A DNA stretch of 64,000 nt. Origin: Rehmannia glutinosa (Eukaryota; Streptophyta; Magnoliopsida; Lamiales; Orobanchaceae). Under the pieces are notes generated by a model. That model was given only the letters and a program-made list of their open reading frames with translations, was not told where the DNA came from and did not search any database. The translations under genes were made by a program, and so were the position numbers. The stretch is taken from NCBI GenBank assembly GCA_016081115.2, contig CM071928.1, forward strand, positions 83,400,477-83,464,476. Reading direction: 5' to 3'. Below, piece by piece: positions 1-10,700 of the stretch (positions are counted from its first letter, which is position 1; each line of letters begins with the position of its first letter).

Positions 1-300
1 ATTTATAGATTGTCAAATGTATCAAGTGAAACAACAAACTCTTAGACACACATTTTCATTCAAAGACTTACTATGAATAGTTGCACAATTTAGTTTGCAA
101 CTACTAAGAGTTTTCCATGAAGAGTTGCAGCATTTGGTTTGCAACTACATTTGTACTAATGATAAATAATAGTCTAGATGCATTTTGAACATAAAATTCA
201 TCCATTAATTTCATATAGATTCATTGTTCAACATTAGATACTAAAGTTCCATTTGTACCTTAGTTTGTTACCTTTAGGCAATAATTTTTCATTCATACTC
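1..300. other. AT-rich intergenic, short direct duplication
   Basis: No gene is visible. A block of about 30 bases occurs twice in a row near 75-150; each copy contains gttgca followed by tttgcaactac. The rest is AT-rich sequence without recognisable structure. Confidence 0.4.
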
Positions 301-315
301 CCTAGGTGAGACAGT

Positions 316-1041
316 GTGGACTCATCTTACCCATTGATCTTAAAAAATGAAGGGATGTGATTAATTCAATTTTTTTTAATTATTTCTTAATTTTCGCTGA
401 TTTTAAGGGTAAGATTGTAATTTTGTAATTCCAATTAGTGGTCCCAAATGATTTTATGGGCTTTGAAATTGACTGCTGGGATTTTGTGGCGGATTTTAAG
501 GCGAACCCGTTTTCTTTCCAAATATTTTTATTTTACATCATAGTTAGGGTTTTTTTATTTGCATAATTAGACATCAAATAATGCATATTTAGTTATTTTG
601 TTGGTTTTTATGAAAACAAGACATGATTGAATATAACGTCGCATATGTAGTTATACTACACTTTTGCATAAATATGTTCAATATAATGTATATTTAGTTA
701 TGAAAATGAGATGTTGCTTTTGGAAATTATAAAAATGGGATGTTACATAATGTCTTTGCATATTTAGTTATTCCACAATGATAGATAGTTTCTAGATAAT
801 ACATAGTTAGTTGATTTTGTTGCATAGTTTATGACGTCTTGCATAGTTGGATATATTGTACTACATATTAGTTTTTATTTTGCATAGATAGTTTTAGGAT
901 AATGCATATTTAGTTGAGTTTTGTTGCATATTTAGTTTTCGAACTCATTGTTCGTTATTTCTTTGTAATATTGCACCGATTTTTCTTGTTTTTTCTCTGT
1001 AATTTTCGAGTTCTTCACAATTTTCTTTATTTGCGTTAATG

Positions 1042-1085
<44 letters not shown>

Positions 1086-1306
1086 GTGAGATTTGGGAAA
1101 TTGGGAGATGTATGAAAGAGAAAGAGATTTGATTCCATTTTTGTAACTAACTTGTTATGTTATTTTACCCTACTACCCTTATATTGATTAAATTAATATT
1201 TTAATATATTTTTTATCCATTAAATCATACCCATTGATTAATAGTGGAGGATGGTTGAGATTAGTCCATTGTGTCTCACCTAGAGACATGGTCTCACTTG
1301 ATCCTC
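316..1306. mobile_element. Eroded MULE-like element related to the two Pack-MULEs
   Basis: The left side reads ggtgagacagtgtggactcatc and the right side is its inverted counterpart (gattagtccattgtgtctcacc near 1258-1282). The right end continues outward into a region resembling the termini of the elements at 19659 and 42110 (gtctcacttgatcct). The outer part of the left terminal repeat is missing, so no target-site duplication can be shown. The interior has about ten imperfect copies of gcatatttagtt between 560 and 940, like the repeated subterminal motifs of the two complete relatives. No cargo gene was recognised. The element type is inferred from terminal similarity only. Confidence 0.45.
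1043..1084. repeat. (GA)n microsatellite
   Basis: About twenty uninterrupted GA dinucleotides, inside the MULE-like element. Confidence 0.9.
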
Positions 1307-2389
1307 CTCCTATTCTTACGAGCTCAAATATATTTTCAACATATTATTGTAAAATTAATTTATATATACATATTAAACTTACAAAGTTATATTTAGAGAG
1401 AGAGAGAGAGAGTATCTAAATGTTAATAAAAATAATCCATTAATTTTTGTAGAAGATATGGGGGATTTTTTTCTAAAAACAATATACACAGTTGTCTCGT
1501 CTTTTTCTTTTCATCTTCTTCTCTTTCTTCTCTCACCCCCATCAAAGATAATGGAAATAATTCACAATGTGTTTAGTTTATGAATAAATTTGTCCATCAG
1601 ATGTGTCTTTTTGTTTATCCTCTATAGTTACTTTTATTTCAGGTTAATAAGTTTGTCCCAATAAGTATATTTTTGTTTGGAAGTTCATATGAGTCGTTAC
1701 GCGATGATTCGTGACATAAGCAAATCAGTTTCATCGGTACATATTTTGTCCAGCACCTTTGTTGTGATTCTATGATTCTACAGATCAGTTAGATCTGTCT
1801 AGGTTTAAAATTTTATAACTGTTTTTTACTCGATATTAATTGTAAATTTTTTCTGATGTGGAACTTGAAAAAATTAATAAATTTGTCTTTAAATAGGACA
1901 ATCAAAATATTTATTTTCTTGTTTAACATATTATGTATATTATTATTATAGTATTTACTGCAGTTATAGAAAGTAGTACGAAAGAGTTGAATTGGTGTAA
2001 AACGCTTAAATACATCGATAATTATTCAAATTAAAGTGGGATAAATGTAAGATTGTACTATCATGCTATCTAATTGGACACTAACACTGTTCACTTGGTT
2101 TTATACCATTAATTTGGGCTTCCAAGACTTGAGTTTTGTGTTGTTTTTGAGTATTTTGAGTCATTTGAGTAGCCAAGCCATGTTGAGAGCCAATTATATT
2201 GAGTTTATAGTCATAGTAATGAATCGTGTATCAAAAGAAGTACAAACGAGCAAACAAAGAGAGATTGATTTGAAGAAACGTCCAAACGCGTCTGAAATTT
2301 CCATCACTGGCAGTGTTTCGTATTTTGGCCATAACTCTCTCTACAAAATTGATATTGAGATGATTCAAGTGGCTATGGAAAGCTAAGAG
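1307..2389. other. AT-rich intergenic, no gene seen
   Basis: No conserved coding potential on either strand. A short GA run lies near 1398-1414. The last 300 bases may belong to the LTR-like sequence that follows, whose left edge I could not fix. Confidence 0.4.
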
Positions 2390-3566
2390 ATAGGGCTACA
2401 ACTTTGAAGAAGGGCTCAAAAGCAAATTCCAACATTTGGTGGGTGAAAAACTCAGGCGGGCGCTGCAGCGCCGTCACCTGGAAGCTGCACGCCAAGACAA
2501 ACAAATTCACTCCAAAATTCACGTCCCGGGCGCCGCAGCTCCGTCCCGGCTGCAGCGCCCCTGGACGGAAATTCCTAAGTTCTTCCACCTATTTCTTGAA
2601 CTTTTGAGGGGCTATAAATACATACATGGGAGGCTTGATCTAGGGTATGGAGGAAAGGTGGGAATACACCCAAGAACACAAGAAACACATCAATTTCATC
2701 AAGGAAGAATCAAGAGAAGAATCGGGTCGAATCGAGCTTGAGGATTGAAGATTAATCGAGAGATTATCCATTTCCTAAGTTTTCTCATTCTTTGTGCTTT
2801 AATCTTTCATTTTAGCTTCTTATGAAGATGAACAATTTGTCTACATGAGTTGTTTATTTATAATGGGTAGCTAAACTTTTGTGATTTCCGGGTTTTGGAA
2901 GTAGATTAATTGAACTCTTGTTGATTGTTTTAATCTTAATTGAAGTTATTGTCTTGAAGCCTATTTGAGTACTTTGTTCTTATTCTTGTTTTATCATTTG
3001 GCCAATGATTTAGCATGTTTGATATATTGATTCATAATTCGAGAGATGAGTTTCAATATTAGATCTTGAGTACTTGACATGAATATTTGCATAATCGAGA
3101 GGTTTGTGAATATTTGTGAGGATATTTGATCTTTTGTGCATTTGGGAGTTGTGTATCTTATGTTGAGTAGAGATACTAGCATAAATATTTCAATCTACAC
3201 TTTATATACATCTCAAGAGGGAGGATAAAATACCGTTGTGATCGTCTTTATAGGTGTATTGATAATAACTTTGGCTTTGATTAAATCGTAAAACAAGAGG
3301 AATATTAATTGAAACCATAACCCGGGAATCCATTTCATTTCCCTTGGTAATTCCACTATTATTTTCATCTTGTGTTTTTGTGGTTATTCTTATCTTTTCT
3401 TCCACAACAATCATTCAATTTCGATCGTCTAAATAAAAATAAGGCTATCTTAGTTCAATACTTAGCGCATTAATTTATTAGTCTTCGTGGATACGACCTT
3501 GCTTACCCTATTCTATAAACTACACCGTACACTTGCGGTGAAGCTAAAAATAAGGCGAACAAACAC
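2390..3566 (+). mobile_element. LTR-like retroelement sequence (solo LTR or LARD-type)
   Basis: A GC-rich start (2455-2570, gcgctgcagcgcc) is followed by a clear TATA motif (ctataaatac at 2610-2619), a leader-like stretch, and a long T-rich non-coding tract. It ends in a segment about a sunny-side 'cttcgtggatacgacc ... acacttgcggtgaag' layout near 3483-3545, which is typical of the ends of abundant plant LTR-type repeats. No gag or pol reading frame is present. I could not find matching target-site duplications or TG/CA ends, so the class is inferred from layout and general resemblance. Confidence 0.35.
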
Positions 3567-4129
3567 CATGTGATTTTGACATTGACATGTCTCATTATAA
3601 TATATACATGTATTTTTTCTCAAAAAAAATTCAGAATATGACACATGTTAAAATCACCTCGGAGTTGGGTGATGTCAAATTGTGTAGCATCTAATTAGCC
3701 TAAGTATTATTACATTCTATGTTGATGGATGATACTTGAACGTTAGAAGAAAATTTACATAATTATCTTTTATATATGCGAATTTAATTTTTAAATTTGG
3801 AAAACAGTTAATATAATATTTGGCATCATGTGGTTGGAGCTTTCTAATTGAAAATTGAATTGCATTTATTAATTCAAATCTACATAAAATGCTTCCCTAA
3901 TTTTTTTTTATTTTGAATCCAAATATTCTAATATACTGTATTAGTTTACGTGACAAAAATGAATACCTTCAACAGGTGGAACATTTTTTCTTACGAGAAA
4001 AATAGGTAGACTAGCAAACCACAATGAAATTTCAGTTGTTATGAGGGTTTAAATGTTTGAATTATACAATTACTATTAGTTATACTTCTTAGCACAACGT
4101 TAGGCACTTGGCAGTACAATTAGTATCCA
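3567..4129. other. AT-rich intergenic, no gene seen
   Basis: No open frame of note, no repeat termini recognised. Confidence 0.4.
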
Positions 4130-4262
4130 ATTTTCTTTTTTAGTACAATGGAGGGAATTTGGGGAGGGGACACATACTCGTATGGAATCGAACCTGGGTC
4201 ATTCACCCTTACAACACATGTCTCAACCACTAGAGCACAAGATTGATCCCATCCAATTTTTA
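4130..4262 (-). mobile_element. tRNA-derived SINE-like fragment
   Basis: Read on the minus strand, it has an A-box-like ctctagtggttgagaca followed by a B-box-like ggttcgattcc, spaced as in RNA polymerase III promoters. The surrounding sequence does not fold into an intact tRNA, so it is better explained as a SINE remnant than a tRNA gene. Confidence 0.45.
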
Positions 4263-4805
4263 TTTTCATGTGCCAATATGTTGTTGTGTTTCTTTCCTAA
4301 ACTATTTCTTCATAATTGTACCATACTTTATTTTTAAGGAATAATTATAAATTATAATAGACCCTCCAAACTTTCTATGTTTTTCTACTTTGCCTTCCAA
4401 ATTTTTATTTGCTAAAAGATGTCATATGAATATGTAATTCTCTGCACTTAACCTCTATGGAAAGTTTTACTCCTAGAGCTTTGTTGTTTTAGAAAATAAA
4501 AATAGTCAATTATGACCATATCAAACTCATCATATTTTCGTATACAAAATTAATAATTCGATAAATTCATCAATTACATCAATAAACCTAGGCTCTTATA
4601 TTTATTTTTAGGATTGTGAAACAAACTAACCAAGGATACGTAGAGGGGTAGGTATGGGAATTATAGGTTAAAGTGCAACAATTCACAAAGTTTATAGGAT
4701 TAAGTAGACAATTAAAAATTAAATGGACAAAATAGAAAAACTTGCATATTTGGAGGGTAAATTAAAATCACCTCTTATTTCTATAATATCTTTTATAGTT
4801 CGTAC

Positions 4806-5169
4806 TAGAGCTATCAAATGAGTCCGACCGGGCCAATCTGGTGTCGACTCATTGGGTCAAAGGGAAAATTAGGTCGGCTCGAGCCAAATAGATTGGGTCT
4901 CTATTTTTAGAATGCAGTCCGATGCAACCCAACCTGATTTTCCCCTTTGGGCCGGCGGGTCGACACAAGGGGAAAAATAGGTTGGGTCGAGCCAAATAGT
5001 GCCTGGGTCTCTATTTTTAGAACCCAGCTTGTCATGAAAGTACACATAAAATGTCGGGTTGGTCCAGTATTTCGGGCCAAGCGGGTCGAGCCAAATACCG
5101 ATTCATTTCATGCCTCTTAAAATGAAGCCCAATCCAATTATTTTTACCGAGCCCATTTTGACAACTCTA
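4806..5169. mobile_element. Short non-autonomous hAT element
   Basis: Inverted ends tagagctatcaaa and tttgacaactcta enclose 364 bases with a GC-rich interior of gggtcgagcc-type repeats. Flanking octamers gttcgtac and gttcatat match at 6 of 8 positions, consistent with an aged 8-bp hAT target duplication. There is no coding capacity. Confidence 0.6.
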
Positions 5170-6246
5170 GTTCATATTACGCTCAATTCATTTGGATATG
5201 GACAACATTTTGCTAGGTGGCTTTAAACAGATTTATCGTCCTGAACCTTTTTGCTTTAATTGGTGGGTTTTCATAGGACATAGATTATGTCCTAAATTGT
5301 TTGCTTTTAAATAGAATATTACTATGCTAATGGTGTGGTTTGCTTTGGCCAACATTTTGCTATTAAGTACTAATCCTACTATAATTCCGATCAACGGCAC
5401 ATAAGCAATTTTAAGGATTTTGCTTTAAAATGATATTCATTATTGTTTTTACTTGTGAAATTAATCTATCGGGAAAAGTTTGGAGTTGTACACATAGTAA
5501 TAAAACTCTCCGAATTTTTGACAAAAAACTCGAATAAATTACGATATTTCCACACTATGTAGAAATCCCATGTACCACTTTCATAAATAACCATGTGACA
5601 AAATTTCCCGAACTCTTCCGTTAATAATGCGATTTATTCCCAACTTTTCCTATTTTAACAAAATTGTACTATTTTAATTTATTTTCTAATAATTGTAAGA
5701 TACTTTTATTAAATAATTTATTCCCACTAAAATGTATTATTTTCCATAAAATACATATTTATAACGATATATTCTTGAATTAATCGCGTATTTTACAGAC
5801 AAATTTTGTCATATAACCGAGATTTTATCCAATTATTCCCAAATTATCCTAAATAATACTAGAGATACGAATTTTTAAGAGCTAACGAATTATTCATTTT
5901 TCCATGAAGAGCCCAAACAATTCCCAAAGAAAAGAATTAAACAATTTTTTAATATACAACAGCAAAAGGAAATGGAATCGAAACATAAATCGACACACCT
6001 CTAGGACAACTTTAATTTATTTGTATGTTGATTCACTTTTCTTTGGTGTTACAAGTGCGTGCAACCTACAACTCAGCAGCAAGGCAACCACGCCTGCATT
6101 ATCAGAAAATCAGTTTCATGCAAAACTCAGACAAAATATTTCATTTTCACAGATTTTGAATGAAATGCAATTAATCTTAACAGAATTAATAAAGAAACCA
6201 ATGAGTTAATGTTATCTGCATAAGTATATATAGCACTGAGATACGA
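5170..6246. other. AT-rich intergenic, no gene seen
   Basis: Very AT-rich. The longest open frame (5904-6209) has no recognisable domain and low-complexity composition. Confidence 0.4.
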
Positions 6247-6540
6247 ACAATACTACTTGATACTCGACTCGAGATCGGTTGTTAAAAGCTCTTTTAATGA
6301 GCGCGGTTCGTTAACATAACGAACTAAGCTTCATTTTTCCGTTCAATAACATGTAAAGCTCGCTTGAACTCGAGCTCGATTAGTAAAAACTAGAATAAAA
6401 AATCTGTAAAATATCAAGTTGTTCGAGCTTGATTCGTATTTGGCTCGATTAAACTCGTTCAAACTCGATTCGATTAATAATCAAACCAAATTCAAATACA
6501 AAATTCGAACAAGTTTGAACAGTACTATGTTCGGTTCCAC
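6247..6540. mobile_element. hAT-type MITE, right end lost
   Basis: Closely similar along its length to the complete element at 60701-61035 (shared blocks gatactcgactcgagatcg, ttcgttaacataacgaac, ctcgattcgattaataatca). The left end is aligned from shortly inside the family terminus. The right terminus (cgtttacacccct in the complete copy) is absent and the sequence passes into the mitochondrial-like block. Confidence 0.55.
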
Positions 6541-7460
6541 TCCCAAGCGAGACCCTGAACAAGGAAAAGGGGATTCGAATTGAATCGTGACGAATTCACA
6601 ATCCTGTCTGCCACTTTCACAATAACAATAAATAAAGGGAGTGCGCCGGGAAAGCCACCGGAGAGAAATAATAAATATAGGAAAGGTCAACAGGCTCGTA
6701 ACGTTCGCTTTCTCTGCACCTCGTTCGCATGACTCCGCTGCGCTCGAATAAGCTCTTTGCGCAAGAAAGGTGAGATAGATGCCAACAGTAGGTAAAAAAA
6801 AAAATAGAGTAACTTACTGGTACCGTCTTTTTCGCCTAAAATTAGCTAAAATATAGCGCGATAGAAGCCCTAAACTAGGGCACTCTATAAAGATTTCTTT
6901 CGTATAGCTCAGAAAGCGGAGGAGAGGCTGTTAGAGAAGATCTAGGCAGAATGGAATAAACGCGAAAGAATCGTGTGGCGCGGTGAAAAGTTTCCCGTTG
7001 TTGATAGAAACAACAAGAGAAAGGCCAGTCACGTGGAGCGATTCTGGGACGAATTTTCAACATGCTTCGATCCTTATTTCTTCCAATTATGTTCTCGTAC
7101 GCTTGCCTTTTATCCTATCATAAGGCCATAAATCTCATAATAAGTGCCTAAAGATTCATAGTGAACTTCGATGGGAGTTTCTCTTGAAGGCCTAGCTAAT
7201 CCACTCACTCAGAAGAAGCCTGGCGGGGGTTGGTTCCGGCATCCTTGCCTTCCTTTGACCAAGGGGTTCACTCTGAAAGAGTAGCCGGACTGTCATTCCA
7301 ACTTTTTTCTGACCGGCAAGATTTTCTTTCTTCATTCGTCCATGATTGAAGAGGTAGAGTTGAAAGAGTTTCATTTGGATTTATGGAAAATATGGCTTTC
7401 GTGACAATTACTAAAGGAGTGATGATACCTTTAGCGGGACAACCTATACTAACAATCAAA
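6541..7460. other. Possible mitochondrial DNA insertion (NUMT)
   Basis: Base composition and texture change sharply from the AT-rich surroundings: the block is mixed-composition and non-repetitive, with sequence such as gcctggcgggggttggttcc and ccgctgcgctcgaataagc that resembles plant mitochondrial intergenic DNA. No intact mitochondrial gene was recognised, and the short open frames here look accidental. The right edge is at the poly-A tract near 7459. The assignment is from composition and style only. Confidence 0.35.
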
Positions 7461-7790
7461 AAAAAAAATTTGTTCTCATGAACTATAAGATTTCAAGTGT
7501 GCACCAATGCTTTCCATCAAAAAATGAAATCGGATTGTCATACAATATGATAAATCAAGGAGGGTTCTATATCCTAGTAGCAAACCCCATCAGCAACTTA
7601 ACAAAATACTTTATTTGATATGGTGGAACATATATTTACACCATTTAGATCCTTTTGAAGGAATTATAAAAAATTCCACCAAGAGCAATTATGATTGATG
7701 GAAAGAATCTTGCTAATTGAAATTCAGATTCAAAGGAAATGTTTTTCCAATCAAAAATGCAATTTACCTTGTGGAATACCATGCTGGGCT

Positions 7791-10700
7791 TCAGTTATTG
7801 TATTTCATCATCTCTTTTTCGAAACCAATTGTTGGAAATTGTTTTGCGTATTCCTCAACCTCAAGGCGCAGCCTTGACAACGCAGATTGATGAGTTTCGG
7901 AGTTCATAGATGCCACAAAGTCCTTTAACTTTGTTCCTGATTATGGCAACCAATGATTTCATTAGGATAAAACTAAATGAAATGCAAAATTCAGGTTGCT
8001 AATTATTAGGACAAAAGGGCATGTCATTCTGTTGAGGGTAAGCAAAAATGCAAAAATGAATAAAAAAATAAAAATAAATAAAAGAGTTAAGAACCATATG
8101 TGTCGGCCTTGATCTTTAGGGCCAACTTTACAGCTGCATCAAAGAACTCAGCAACTTTTACAAAATCTTCTTCGATGAATCCTCTTGATGTGAGAGCCGG
8201 AGTTCCTATTCAGATAGCAGAGAATGCATCAAGAATTAAGTAACAAAAACCAAAAGATGCAAGCTAATCACGAGGGAAGGGCTTACCCATGCGAATGCCT
8301 CCAGGCACCATGGCAGATACATCCCCAGGAACAGTATTTTTATTGGCAGCTATATGAACTGCCTCCAAAACTTTTTCAACTCTAGATCCATCAATACCCT
8401 GCAGAATCGACGAACAGGTCAATCACATGTGCGACAATATGTATGCTCCATTCGGATTTAATTTAGTGAAAGAATGAAGAAAAAGGGAAATCATTAAAAA
8501 CTAATATCCATTGCACTTTTCTTTCTGATAATCTTTAAGAACTTTATAATGTAGTTGAGCAACAAAACGACAAAAGTTGTAATAAATACAATTCCTCACT
8601 ATTATATTATCTGGTTCTTCCCATGGCGCACCCATTTGGGTACTCTAAAGTAAGATCGTGGAGTATTATATCATACTTGGGTGGCATGAAATTCCCAATA
8701 TTTGCTACAAGCATTCTAATCATGTTTTCCTTTTAAACTGACCAGAAAAGAAAAAACAAAAATGAAAAAAAAAAAAGACAAAAAGAAAGAGATCCTCAAC
8801 TTTCCTTGCTGGAGTCACGATCCAAAAAGAGCCTCACAAGTGAAAATAACATCAAGATTTAGCGTTTAAAACCTCAAATATGACCCTTGTCAATTAAAAC
8901 AATGTGCACAGACAACATTAGAAAACATCAGAGACAATGTGTTGCCAAGGACAAGCATCCTCCACAAAATTGCCATTTACCACACTTGTACAACAAGAGA
9001 ATAATAGTTCACTCATTCACCTTAATAAACTTTCCAGATATTTAAAAATCATCTCCCAGTAAGCCAAGGGAGATTTATCTTGCAGAAGCAGCACATATTA
9101 AATAAAATATATAAAAGAAATTAAGAAAAGACACACAGTGACTGCTAACTTATGGAACCAACTATAAGCTGCTTCATTGTCGGCATTAAAAGTGAATCAA
9201 ACGTACAATTGGCACAAAAAAAAAAAAGGGATTAGAAAAGATATTGCAACCTTCCAAACTTATCTAACATTTGTTTTGAGTGGTTTGCCAGAAAGCAAGA
9301 GAATAACACACTACTCAGCTGAGAAAACAAAAAAAATTGGGTCTACCTTGTCTCTCAAATTCACCAAGACGAGATGGTTCTCGGTTCCCCCAGATACAAG
9401 GTCATAGCCTTTCTCTAACAAAGTCTGCACAGCAAAATAAAATAGTGATTGAAAGTAGACAGCATTATAATATAAGAACTACCTGAGAATAAAACAACAA
9501 CAAACTTAGCCTTAATCCCACTACGTGGGGTCGGCTATACGGATCATATCGCGCCATCGCTTACGATCATAAGCCATATTTTCATTTATTTCTAGGTATA
9601 ACATGTCTTGTTTAATAGCTTCTTTCCAAGTCTTTTTAGGCCTACCTCTGCCTCTTTTGATTTGTGAGTGATTCTCTACCTTCTAAACGTCGCACAGGTG
9701 CATCTAAAGGTCTCCTATAAACATGTTCAAACCATCTTAATCGTGTTTCTCTAATTTTCTCATATATTGGTGCTACTCCCACTTTGTTTCTAATGTGTTC
9801 ATTTCTTATTCTATCTAATCTAGTGTGTCCGCACATCCATCTTAGCATTCTCATCTCTGCTACTCTCATTTTTTGTTTACCTGAGAATATTAACAAAAAT
9901 TAGATGGTGGTGGCAGACTAGTTTGCATGACAAGAAAGTTCATTGTCTCAGAGGTATTACCTCTGCAAACTTTGAGCAGTTACTGAGGACTTGCTTTTGG
10001 TATGCTATGTATTCGGGTGTCATAGCCTGCAACACAAAAGATCATGAAAATAAGCCAGCAAGGACTGCAATAACATTTTCTCTGGAAAAATAGACTGGAT
10101 ATGAAAATTGACCTGTTTTAGTGCCACGGCTAAGGCAGTTATTGTGTGATTGTGTGGTCCACCTTGAAGTCCAGGAAACACGGCTTGATTAATTTTGTCT
10201 TCATAGTCATACATAACCTATTAGATGGAACTCAAATTTAAAAACTCTGTGCCTTTAATATTTCAAGCATGATCATGTTCCATTATGTACATGTTGATTT
10301 TATAATATCAATCATGTAATGGGACATGACTAGAACAACTATCTCAACTCATCGTTGTCTAATATTATTTTCCATGCAAGTGGAAAAACCTATGATGATG
10401 ATGGTTTTGGAATTTCATCTCATTTTTCCTTCGTATGAAGGTTGCGTCAGGAAAGGCATCCGGCGTAAAACTTTGCCACTTTGCTTTCTGTGTGAATTTG
10501 TACTGTTAATTAATTTTAAACAATTAATTGACACTATAAACTTCACACCACCGATCCCACATAGTGGGATAAGGTGCAGTTGATGATGATTTAATATTTC
10601 AAGCAGTACAAAACTAATGAAACACATCAGAATTTATTACTCCTTCTGCTAAACACTTCCCCGATTGCATTGACACAACCATGAGCAAGCAGTGGCGCAA

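Noticed and set aside
560..940. CRISPR-like array of repeated gcatatttagtt
   Set aside because: Copies are imperfect, spacing is irregular, and the context is a plant transposon.
2436..2741. A 101-codon open frame in the LTR-like block
   Set aside because: It covers the TATA motif and leader, and has no similarity to gag or other known proteins.
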